Source: Devosia sp.
Lineage (GTDB): Bacteria > Pseudomonadota > Alphaproteobacteria > Rhizobiales > Devosiaceae
Reading direction: 5' to 3'
NCBI GenBank assembly: GCA_028290225.1
Contig: JAQGKH010000139.1
Coordinates: forward strand, 1-6,293
DNA: 6,293 nt
In this document: positions 1-5,942 of the stretch, one piece after another
Position numbering within the stretch: the first letter of the stretch is position 1
Layout: the number at the start of each line of letters is the position of its first letter
Made by a program: the position numbers and the translations under genes
The notes under the pieces: model-generated
The model's database searches: none
Seen by the model: the letters and a program-made list of their open reading frames with translations, nothing else
What the model was told of the DNA's origin: nothing

Positions 1-2361
1 GTGATCGAGGGTGACGAGGTGCTCGCGCCATAGCCCGTCGATTGACTGCAGGAGGATGGATTTTTCCACCTGCCGCATCACGGTGGGTTTTGGCGTGCCT
101 GCCGCTTCCATGGCTTCGAGCGTGCGGCGCTCCTTGCTCGCCACGAACTCGTCGGCAGCGGCTATCTGGCGCTCGGTGACGGTTTCGGCATCTATGCCTT
201 CTTCCTCGGCCCCGGCAGCAATCGGTGCTTCGATATTGAGATAGGTCTTGGCGGCTGCGGTCAGCTGCTCGACATTCCACTGCTCGGGATAGGAGCGCGC
301 CGGAATGGCCTTGGCCACAATGGCTTCCACCACATCGTGGCGCATGTCGCGCACGGTGTCGCTGACATCCTCGGCATCCATCATTTCCAGACGCTGCTCG
401 AAGATCACCTTGCGCTGATCATTCATCACGTCGTCATATTTGAGGATGTTCTTGCGGATATCGAAGTTGCGCGCCTCGACCTTGCCCTGGGCGCGTTCGA
501 TGGCCTTGGTGACCCAGGGATGGGTGATCGATTCGCCCTGTTCGAGCCCGAGCTTGCCCAGCATGGAATCCATGGAATCCACCGGGAAAATCCGCATCAG
601 ATCGTCCTGCAGGCTCAGGAAGAACGCGGAATGGCCGGGATCGCCCTGACGGCCGGAACGACCGCGCAGCTGGTTGTCGATGCGCCGCGATTCGTGCCGC
701 TCGGTGCCGATCACCATCAAACCGCCCGCCGCGATGGCCTTGGCCTTGTCCTGGGCGATCCTGGCCTTGATCTCGGCGATCTTGGCGTCGCGCTCGGCGC
801 CCTCGAGACCAACCGCTTCCTTTTCGATGCGCATGTCGAGATTGCCGCCAAGCTGGATGTCGGTGCCGCGACCCGCCATGTTGGTGGCGATGGTGATGGC
901 CCCGGGCATGCCGGCATCGGCCACGATCTGGGCTTCCTGCTCGTGGTGGCGCGCATTGAGCACGTTCATCGAGCCGACATTCTTGTTGCGCAGCAGCTCG
1001 GCCAGCATTTCCGATTTCTCGATCGAGGTGGTGCCCACCAGCACGGGCTGGCCGCGCTCCTGGCACTGCTTGATCATGTCGGCGATGGCATCGAACTTTT
1101 CGGCGGCGGTGCGATAGATCGCATCTTCGTCGTCCTGGCGCTGCACCGGCAAATTGGTGGGCACGGTGACCACGTCGAGCTTGTAGATATCGGCAAATTC
1201 CTCGGCCTCGGTGGAAGCCGTGCCGGTCATGCCGGCGAGTTTTTCATAAAGGCGGAAATAGTTCTGGAAGGTGATCGAGGCCAGCGTCTGGTTTTCCGGC
1301 TGGATCTTGACGTGTTCCTTGGCTTCCAGTGCCTGGTGCAGGCCTTCCGAATAACGGCGGCCTGGCATCATGCGACCCGAGAACTCGTCGATGATGACGA
1401 CTTCATCGTTGCGCACGATATAGTCCTTGTCCTTGCGGAACAGCTTGTGGGCGCGCAGGGCCGAATTGGCGTGGTGCACGAGGGCGACGTTTTCCACGTC
1501 ATACAGGGATTCGGACTTGAGCAACCCGACTTCCGCCAGCCGTGCCTCGAGCTTTTCGATGCCCGCATCGGTGAAGGTGGCGGCGCGCTGCTTTTCGTCG
1601 AGCTCGAAATCGTCCTCGCCGATCAGCTCCATCATCTCGTCGATCTGGACATAAAGATTGGAGCGGTCTTCGGAAGGACCCGAGATAATGAGGGGCGTGC
1701 GCGCCTCATCGATCAGGATGGAGTCCACTTCGTCGACGATCGCATAGGCATGGCCGCGCTGCACCATCTGGGCGCGCGTATATTTCATGTTGTCGCGCAG
1801 ATAATCGAAGCCGAATTCGTTGTTGGTGCCATAGGTGATGTCGGCGGCATAGGCGGCCTTGCGCTCGGCATCGGTCAGGCCATGCACGATGATGCCATAG
1901 CTGAGACCAAGGAAATTGTAGATCTGGCCCATCCAGGCGGCGTCGCGGCGGGCCAGGTAATCGTTGACCGTGACCACATGGACGCCCTTGCCCGTGAGGG
2001 CATTGAGGTAAACGGCAAGCGTTGCCACCAGCGTCTTGCCTTCACCGGTGCGCATTTCGGCAATGGAGCGGTCATTGAGCACCATGCCGCCGATCAGTTG
2101 CACATCGAAGTGGCGCATGCCCAGCACGCGCTTACTGGCTTCGCGCACGGTGGCAAAGGCCGGAACGATCAGATCATCGAGATCGGCGCCGTTGGCTATT
2201 TGCGTCTTGAACTCGGCGGTGCGGGCGCGCAGCGCATCATCGGTCAGCGCCGCGAGTTCGGGCTCCAGCGCATTGATGGCCGCGACATTGGGATGGAACC
2301 GCTTCACATGCCGATCGGACGCGGTACCGAAAAGCCGCCGGGCCAGCGCAGCAAGAGCCAT
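1..2361 (-). CDS. secA: Preprotein translocase ATPase SecA (3' end missing)
   Basis: SecA is the ATP-driven motor that pushes unfolded preproteins through the SecYEG channel in the inner membrane. The frame starts at ATG 2361-2359 (MALAALARRLFG) and stays open to the window edge, giving 787 residues. Visible motifs, in order: Walker A MRTGEGKT at 103-110; the DEAD-like motif II VDEVDSILIDEAR from 209; GRMMPGRRYSEGLHQALEAKE-type segment before MTGTAST at 378; LVGTTSIEKSE near 440; NMAGRGTDIQLGGN from 494; and motif VI NQLRGRSGRQGDPG from 563. The helical-scaffold sequence LLQSIDGLWREHLVTLDH ends at the edge. Motif positions closely match E. coli SecA (Walker A at about 102-109). Family members are about 900 residues, so roughly 110-130 are missing, including the C-terminal tail where a zinc-binding motif often lies. 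The start is fixed by AAAGGA eight bases upstream and an in-frame TAG directly before the ATG. No frameshift or lost motif is seen. Confidence 0.98.
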   Translation of the reverse strand, partial: MALAALARRLFGTASDRHVKRFHPNVAAINALEPELAALTDDALRARTAEFKTQIANGADLDDLIVPAFATVREASKRVLGMRHFDVQLIGGMVLNDRSIAEMRTGEGKTLVATLAVYLNALTGKGVHVVTVNDYLARRDAAWMGQIYNFLGLSYGIIVHGLTDAERKAAYAADITYGTNNEFGFDYLRDNMKYTRAQMVQRGHAYAIVDEVDSILIDEARTPLIISGPSEDRSNLYVQIDEMMELIGEDDFELDEKQRAATFTDAGIEKLEARLAEVGLLKSESLYDVENVALVHHANSALRAHKLFRKDKDYIVRNDEVVIIDEFSGRMMPGRRYSEGLHQALEAKEHVKIQPENQTLASITFQNYFRLYEKLAGMTGTASTEAEEFADIYKLDVVTVPTNLPVQRQDDEDAIYRTAAEKFDAIADMIKQCQERGQPVLVGTTSIEKSEMLAELLRNKNVGSMNVLNARHHEQEAQIVADAGMPGAITIATNMAGRGTDIQLGGNLDMRIEKEAVGLEGAERDAKIAEIKARIAQDKAKAIAAGGLMVIGTERHESRRIDNQLRGRSGRQGDPGHSAFFLSLQDDLMRIFPVDSMDSMLGKLGLEQGESITHPWVTKAIERAQGKVEARNFDIRKNILKYDDVMNDQRKVIFEQRLEMMDAEDVSDTVRDMRHDVVEAIVAKAIPARSYPEQWNVEQLTAAAKTYLNIEAPIAAGAEEEGIDAETVTERQIAAADEFVASKERRTLEAMEAAGTPKPTVMRQVEKSILLQSIDGLWREHLVTLDH

Positions 2362-2369
2362 CTAAAACG

Positions 2370-2375
2370 TCCTTT
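2370..2375 (-). promoter_or_regulatory. secA ribosome binding site
   Basis: On the minus strand AAAGGA lies eight bases before the secA ATG at 2361. Good complementarity to the 16S tail and normal spacing support this start. The three bases just before the ATG are TAG, closing the frame upstream, so secA cannot extend further. Confidence 0.85.
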
Positions 2376-2385
2376 GTTTGATCAC

Positions 2386-2414
2386 CGTGGCGCGGAGAGC
2401 CTTCGCGGTCCACG
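2386..2414 (-). promoter_or_regulatory. Imperfect hairpin in the secA leader, near the ribosome binding site
   Basis: CGTGG at 2386-2390 pairs with CCACG at 2410-2414. Inside it, CGCG at 2391-2394 pairs with CGCG at 2404-2407, followed by a mismatch (on the minus-strand RNA), two further pairs and a three-base loop; two bases (2408-2409) bulge out. It would form in the secA 5' leader about ten bases upstream of the ribosome binding site. The pairing is read directly; a regulatory role is only inferred. Confidence 0.35.
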
Positions 2415-2418
2415 CAGG

Positions 2419-2441
2419 GGCAAAAAGTGTTTCTTTTTGCC
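2419..2441 (-). promoter_or_regulatory. Perfect 9-base-pair inverted repeat in the secA leader
   Basis: GGCAAAAAG (2419-2427) and CTTTTTGCC (2433-2441) are exact reverse complements around a five-base centre. The arms are AT-rich against a GC-rich background. No T-run follows on either strand, so it does not look like an intrinsic terminator. It could be an mRNA stem-loop in the secA leader or a DNA operator; the sequence alone cannot decide. Confidence 0.5.
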
Positions 2442-2536
2442 GCCAAAGCACGATGTGGGACCATCTGATCCCGGGGGTTTCGCGCATGCGCCATCGGCCA
2501 TTCTGGCCACCGGCGGCACGCCGTAAAAGCGGGTGA

Positions 2537-2565
2537 GATGTAAGAGCGCCCCCTTGCCTTGTCAA
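2537..2565 (-). promoter_or_regulatory. Probable sigma70-type promoter of secA
   Basis: Read on the minus strand, a perfect TTGACA -35 box lies at 2565-2560, followed by a 17-base spacer and TACATC at 2542-2537 as the -10 box (three of six matches to TATAAT). The weaker -10 is common in alphaproteobacterial promoters, where the TTGAC element dominates. Transcription would begin near 2530, giving a secA leader of about 170 nt. No experimental support. Confidence 0.55.
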
Positions 2566-2595
2566 CGTCGGCAAAATCGGCCACACCTGCCCCCG

Positions 2596-2616
2596 GCCCG
2601 CCATTTGCGGGCTTTT
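2596..2616 (+). terminator. Terminator-like hairpin upstream of the parvulin gene
   Basis: GCCCGC (2596-2601) and GCGGGC (2607-2612) pair perfectly around a five-base loop and are followed by TTTT (2613-2616) on the plus strand. This has the form of a short intrinsic terminator, but no plus-strand gene lies upstream of it in this window. It could attenuate transcripts that start further left, end a short unrecognised transcript, or be chance in GC-rich DNA. Confidence 0.35.
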
Positions 2617-2752
2617 CGAGCCTTCACCATCCGCGGCTCATCAAACGCGGACGGCACATTTTGGCCGTGAAGCCGTGAGAGGCAGGCGCCAGCCTGATCC
2701 AGGCGCCCCATTGCCGACCACCAACGAGCCATGCGCAAGGCATGCGCCGGTC

Positions 2753-2758
2753 AAGGAG
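2753..2758 (+). promoter_or_regulatory. Ribosome binding site of the parvulin gene
   Basis: AAGGAG is followed by seven bases and ATG at 2766. It decides the start: an in-frame ATG at 2742 lies upstream of this site and would add eight residues before the signal peptide, so it is unlikely to be used. Confidence 0.9.
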
Positions 2759-2765
2759 AACCCCT

Positions 2766-3767
2766 ATGCTGTTTTCATCCAAGCGCCTCGCGCGCACCGT
2801 CAGCGCCCTGGCGCTGGTTCTGGCCGCCGGCCTGCCTGTGGTGGCGCAGGACGCCGCGCCTGCAGCGCCTGTCGCCGAAGCCGCGCCTGCCGCTGAAGCC
2901 CCGGCCGCGACCCCTGAAACGGTTGTCGCCACCGTGGGCGAGGACACCATCACCGAAGCCGATCTGAGCTTTGCCGCCGAAGACCTGACCCAGGAACTGG
3001 GCCAGATGCCCGCCGAGCAGCGCAAGGCTTTCCTGCTGCGCGTGCTGATTGACATGAAAGTGATGGCCGGCGCCGCCAAGGAAGCGGGCATGGACACCAC
3101 GCCCTTGTTCCAGCAGCGCCTGGCCTATCTCGAAGAGCGCGCCCTGCGCCGGGCATATTTCGCCGATGTGATCGCCGGTGCAGTGACCGAGGACGCGGTG
3201 CGGGCCGAATACGACAAGTACACCGCCGAATTCCAGCCGGCCGACGAAATTCATGCCAGCCATATCCTGGTCGAGAACGAGGACGAGGCCAAGGCGATCA
3301 AGGCCGAGCTCGATGGCGGCGCCGATTTTGCTGCTATCGCCAAGGAAAAATCGATCGATCCGGGCGCGGCCAATGGCGGCGACCTCGGCTTTTTCAGCGC
3401 CGGCATGATGGTGCCGCAGTTTGAAGAAGCAGCCTTTGCCCTGACCGAGCCGGGCCAGGTGTCCGATCCCGTGCAGTCCCAGTTCGGCTGGCATATCATC
3501 CGCCTCGAGGAAAAGCGCCAGTCGAGCCCCGCGCCCATCGAGCAGGTCGCCGGGCAGTTGCAGCAGCAGCTGCTGATGAGCGCCTTCGATGATGCCGTGG
3601 CCAAGCTGATGGCAGGCGTCGAGATCGACATTCCCGATGCCGCCCTGGCGGCCGCCGTGGAAGCCCAGACCGACCCGGCTGAAGCGACCGCCCCCGGCGA
3701 GGCCGCACCCGCCGAGGCCGCACCGGCCGATGCCGCACCGGCTGACGCCGCACCCGCCGCGCAGTAA
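2766..3767 (+). CDS. Secreted parvulin-type peptidyl-prolyl cis-trans isomerase (PpiC/PrsA/SurA-like)
   Basis: A 333-residue exported foldase expected to isomerise Xaa-Pro bonds and assist folding of proteins in the periplasm. Residues 1-27 form a signal peptide: basic start (SSKRLAR), hydrophobic core (VSALALVLAAGLP), and a likely signal peptidase I cut after VVA, before Q28. The protein has no cysteine, hence no lipobox. Residues 28-51 are an Ala/Pro-rich linker. Residues about 52-160 are a helical SurA-N-like chaperone region starting VVATVGEDTITEADL. The parvulin domain spans about 162-250: HASHILV from 163, then GGDLGFF, VPQFEEAAFAL and GWHIIRLEEKR with H243. A helical segment follows, then an Ala/Pro/Glu tail with four copies of (E/D)AAPA at 312-331. 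Its divergent position beside secA fits a role in the export pathway. The fold class is firm; clients and the exact subfamily are not, so I give no symbol. Confidence 0.92.
   Translation: MLFSSKRLARTVSALALVLAAGLPVVAQDAAPAAPVAEAAPAAEAPAATPETVVATVGEDTITEADLSFAAEDLTQELGQMPAEQRKAFLLRVLIDMKVMAGAAKEAGMDTTPLFQQRLAYLEERALRRAYFADVIAGAVTEDAVRAEYDKYTAEFQPADEIHASHILVENEDEAKAIKAELDGGADFAAIAKEKSIDPGAANGGDLGFFSAGMMVPQFEEAAFALTEPGQVSDPVQSQFGWHIIRLEEKRQSSPAPIEQVAGQLQQQLLMSAFDDAVAKLMAGVEIDIPDAALAAAVEAQTDPAEATAPGEAAPAEAAPADAAPADAAPAAQ
3699..3758 (+). repeat. Four 15-base tandem repeats coding (E/D)AAPA
   Basis: Four consecutive 15-base units start at 3699, 3714, 3729 and 3744 (consensus GAnGCCGCACCnGCn) and stay in frame with the parvulin gene. 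They encode EAAPA, EAAPA, DAAPA, DAAPA just before the terminal Ala-Gln and stop. Units differ at a few positions, mostly third codon bases. A flexible, low-complexity tail is the likely product; copy number may vary between strains. Confidence 0.9.
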
Positions 3768-3775
3768 GCCCTTCC

Positions 3776-3802
3776 GGTGCGGGGGCGAGCCGTCCCCGCA
3801 CC
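3776..3802 (+). terminator. Strong GC hairpin after the parvulin gene
   Basis: GGTGCGGGG (3776-3784) pairs perfectly with CCCCGCACC (3794-3802) around a nine-base loop, starting eight bases after the parvulin stop. No T-tract follows, so it is not a textbook intrinsic terminator. It may end or stabilise the parvulin mRNA, or partly separate it from argJ 126 bases further on. The structure is seen; its function is inferred. Confidence 0.55.
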
Positions 3803-3895
3803 ATCCCGCCGGCACCAGATCGGGAAAAACCCGCCCCAGGCGCCAGCGCCGGTCCCGCCCCGTCTTGCGGTTGCTCCGGGTTTGGGGCACATCCC

Positions 3896-3928
3896 TGCCA
3901 TATCCCTTGCAACAAGGCTTTTCTGGCA
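3896..3928 (+). promoter_or_regulatory. Nested inverted repeat covering the argJ ribosome binding site
   Basis: CCTTG (3905-3909) and CAAGG (3913-3917) pair around a three-base loop. The only reasonable Shine-Dalgarno for argJ, AAGG at 3914-3917 with a ten-base spacer, is in the 3' arm. An outer pair, TGCCA (3896-3900) with TGGCA (3924-3928), reaches the A of the start codon. Folding would hide the ribosome binding site and could lower argJ translation. The inner stem is short, so this may be chance. Confidence 0.4.
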
Positions 3929-5160
3929 TGGCCATCCCGGTTTCCCCGCTTGCTCCCACCACCTATCCGGACCTGCCCCCGATCGCCGGGGTGCGCTTTG
4001 CCACGGCCGAAGCCGGCATCAAGTACAAGAACCGCACCGATGTGCTGCTGATGGCCTTTGATCCCGGCACCACCGCGGCCGGCGTGGTCACCCGCTCGCT
4101 GTGCTCTTCGGCGGCCGTGGATTGGTGCAAGGCCAACCTGCCCGGCGGGACGGCGCGGGGCCTCGTGGTCAATTCGGGCAATGCCAATGCCTTCACCGGC
4201 GCCAAGGGCCGCGACAGCGTGGCGCTGACCGCCGATTATGCGGCCAAGGCACTGGGCTGCGCCCCCGGCGAGATTTTCCTCGCCTCTACCGGCGTCATCG
4301 GCGAACCGCTCGATGCGGGCAAGTTCGCTGGTGTGCTCGACACCATGGCGACGCGGCTGGGCGACAGCCCCTGGATGGACCCCGCCCGGGCCATCATGAC
4401 CACCGACACCTTTCCCAAGCTTGCGGGCGCGATCTGCGATTTCGACGGCGTCGAGGTCAAGATCAACGGCATCGCCAAGGGCTCGGGCATGATCGCGCCC
4501 GATATGGCCACCATGCTCAGCTTTGTGGTCACCGACATGCCCATCGCCGCTCCGGTGCTGCAGGCGCTGCTGAACCAGCATGTGCGCACGAGCTTCAACG
4601 CCATCACCGTGGACAGCGATACCTCCACCTCCGATACCTTGCTGGTGTTTGCCACCGGCAAGGCCGGAGTTGAGCCGATCGAGAGCCTCGATGATCCCCG
4701 CGCCGCCATTTTCGGCGAAGCGCTGCGGGATGTCCTGTTCGACCTCGCCATCCAGGTGGTGCGCGACGGCGAAGGGGCGACCAAGCAGGTCAGCGTGCAT
4801 GTTGAGGGTGCCACCAGCGACGCCAGTGCCTTCCGCATCGCCAAGGCCATCGCCGATTCGCCCCTGGTCAAGACAGCCATTGCCGGCGAAGACGCCAATT
4901 GGGGCCGCGTGGTGATGGCGGTAGGCAAAGCGGGCGAGCCGGCCGATCGCGACAAGCTCTCCATCCGCTTCGGAGACCTGCTGGTCGCCCAGGCCGGCGA
5001 GCGCGCCGCGGTTTATGATGAAGCCGCGACCTCGGCCTATATGAAGGGCCAGGAGCTGGAAGTGAGCGTGGATATCGGCCTCGGCACCGGTCGCGCCACG
5101 GTTTACACCTGCGACCTGACCCATGGCTATATCGACATCAACGGCTCCTATCGGAGCTGA
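3928..5160 (+). CDS. argJ: Glutamate N-acetyltransferase / amino-acid acetyltransferase ArgJ
   Basis: ArgJ moves the acetyl group from N-acetylornithine to glutamate, yielding ornithine and N-acetylglutamate, and so recycles acetyl in cytoplasmic arginine synthesis. Bifunctional forms also use acetyl-CoA; sequence alone does not show which this is. The 410-residue length matches the family (about 400-415). Key features: NSGNANAFTG from residue 82; ASTGVIGEPL with T121-G122 at the expected oxyanion-hole position; and the self-cleavage motif KGSGMIAPDMATMLSF, in which cleavage between A194 and T195 yields alpha and beta chains with T195 as nucleophile. TVDSDTSTSDT, GEDANWGRV from 320 and the terminal YIDINGSYRS are also typical. 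ATG 3928 is chosen because the family-like sequence starts there; the open frame upstream overlaps the parvulin gene and is Pro/Arg-rich nonsense. The GNAT gene follows after 29 bases, probably in the same transcript. Confidence 0.97.
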   Translation: MAIPVSPLAPTTYPDLPPIAGVRFATAEAGIKYKNRTDVLLMAFDPGTTAAGVVTRSLCSSAAVDWCKANLPGGTARGLVVNSGNANAFTGAKGRDSVALTADYAAKALGCAPGEIFLASTGVIGEPLDAGKFAGVLDTMATRLGDSPWMDPARAIMTTDTFPKLAGAICDFDGVEVKINGIAKGSGMIAPDMATMLSFVVTDMPIAAPVLQALLNQHVRTSFNAITVDSDTSTSDTLLVFATGKAGVEPIESLDDPRAAIFGEALRDVLFDLAIQVVRDGEGATKQVSVHVEGATSDASAFRIAKAIADSPLVKTAIAGEDANWGRVVMAVGKAGEPADRDKLSIRFGDLLVAQAGERAAVYDEAATSAYMKGQELEVSVDIGLGTGRATVYTCDLTHGYIDINGSYRS

Positions 5161-5189
5161 AGTCGGCCCGGGAACCAGTGGAAACGGCC

Positions 5190-5942
5190 ATGCCACTGCC
5201 CAGCATTGAAGCCTTCGAGCGGGCAGGCCTTCTGGCCTGGCCCGGCCTCTCGGTGCAATGGGATGGCGCGTGGGTGCGCCGCGCCGCCGGCGGCTACACC
5301 AAGCGGGCCAATTCGCTGCAATGCCTGGATCCCGCCGACGGAGAACGCGCGGCGGCGCGGTTGGGCGAGGCCTGCGCCTGGATGCTTGCGCAGGGCATCG
5401 CGCCGGTGGTGCGCACCACCCCGCTGCAAAGCCCGGAACTGACCGGGGTGCTGGACCATCAAGGCTGGGGCGAGATCGATCCGAGCCACCTTTACGCCAT
5501 GCCCCTGGCAGCCGCCGAACCGGCTGGAGAGGGCCAGTGCCTCCCCATCCTCGACCCGGCCTTCTTACGCGCCCAGCAGCTGTTGCAGGGCTATGACGAC
5601 GCCACGCTGGCCAGCCTGCGGGCGCTGCTCACGGCCATGGCGGTACCGGCCTGCGGCGTGGTGCTGTATCGCGACGGCCGGCCGGCGGCTTCGGGGCTGA
5701 TGGCCCTTGCCGATGGCATCTGCATCACGGGCAATGTCGTCACCGACCCCGCCCATCGGCGCCAGGGCCTGGCCGGCGCCATGATGCGCCGGGGACTCGC
5801 CTGGGCCCGGGAGCATGGGGCAGCCTTCGCCGCGCTCAATGTGCAGGCCGACAATGGGGCCGCCAAGGCGCTTTACCGCGCCCTTGGCTACCAGCACCAG
5901 TATGACTACTGCTATCGCATTGCACCCGGAGAGCCCTTGTGA
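5190..5942 (+). CDS. GNAT-family N-acetyltransferase, substrate unknown
   Basis: A cytoplasmic acetyl-CoA-dependent transferase of 250 residues. The GNAT core is in the C-terminal third: NVVTDPAHRRQGLAGAMMRR carries motif A, with the acetyl-CoA pyrophosphate loop RRQGLAG at 190-196. It is followed by LNVQADNGAAKALYRALGYQ from 216, the usual motif B with its Asn and Tyr. The N-terminal half, including WDGAWVRRAAGGYTKRANS, resembles an accessory or degenerate GNAT half seen in two-part family members; its role is unknown. Start choice: ATG 5190 has GGAA six bases upstream and gives MPLPSIEAFERAG. An in-frame GTG at 5178 would add four residues and cannot be excluded. It lies 29 bases after argJ and overlaps mutT by four bases, so co-transcription is likely. 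Its position next to argJ does not prove a role in arginine synthesis. Confidence 0.88.
   Translation: MPLPSIEAFERAGLLAWPGLSVQWDGAWVRRAAGGYTKRANSLQCLDPADGERAAARLGEACAWMLAQGIAPVVRTTPLQSPELTGVLDHQGWGEIDPSHLYAMPLAAAEPAGEGQCLPILDPAFLRAQQLLQGYDDATLASLRALLTAMAVPACGVVLYRDGRPAASGLMALADGICITGNVVTDPAHRRQGLAGAMMRRGLAWAREHGAAFAALNVQADNGAAKALYRALGYQHQYDYCYRIAPGEPL

Larger units (their letters stand above)
2362..2765. other. Divergent intergenic control region between secA and the parvulin gene
   Basis: This 404-base stretch separates two divergently transcribed genes. Seen on the minus strand: a TTGACA-type promoter at 2537-2565 and the secA leader with two inverted repeats (2386-2414 and 2419-2441). Seen on the plus strand: a terminator-like hairpin at 2596-2616 and a direct repeat CAGGCGCC at 2683-2690 and 2700-2707. 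I could not find a convincing plus-strand promoter for the parvulin gene. Short frames exist (for example 2487-2362, minus, 41 codons) but have no good ribosome binding site and no recognisable product. Confidence 0.8.

Noticed and set aside
337..2526. A 729-codon open frame on the plus strand opposite secA.
   Set aside because: It is codon-aligned antisense to a clear secA, is His/Asp/Gly-rich with no recognisable domain, and reflects GC-rich codon bias. It also runs into the intergenic region without a family match.
2237..2584. A 115-codon minus-strand frame crossing the secA start in another frame.
   Set aside because: It overlaps about 40 codons of secA out of frame, is rich in Arg and Cys with no domain, and begins upstream of the predicted secA promoter.
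2742..2765. Earlier ATG for the parvulin gene at 2742.
   Set aside because: The AAGGAG ribosome binding site at 2753-2758 lies after it and is ideally placed for ATG 2766, which also gives a normal signal peptide.
3637..3927. In-frame upstream extension of argJ to an ATG at 3637.
   Set aside because: It would overlap the parvulin gene, its sequence is Pro/Arg/His-rich from the repeat read in another frame, and ArgJ proteins normally begin close to ATG 3928.
2775..3962. A 395-codon minus-strand frame opposite the parvulin gene.
   Set aside because: Antisense shadow of a signal-peptide-bearing parvulin with clear motifs; its translation is Gly/His/Arg-rich and resembles no family.
3496..5196. 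A 566-codon minus-strand frame opposite argJ and the end of the parvulin gene.
   Set aside because: It spans two well-supported plus-strand genes and their gap, and shows no domain; a product of high GC content.
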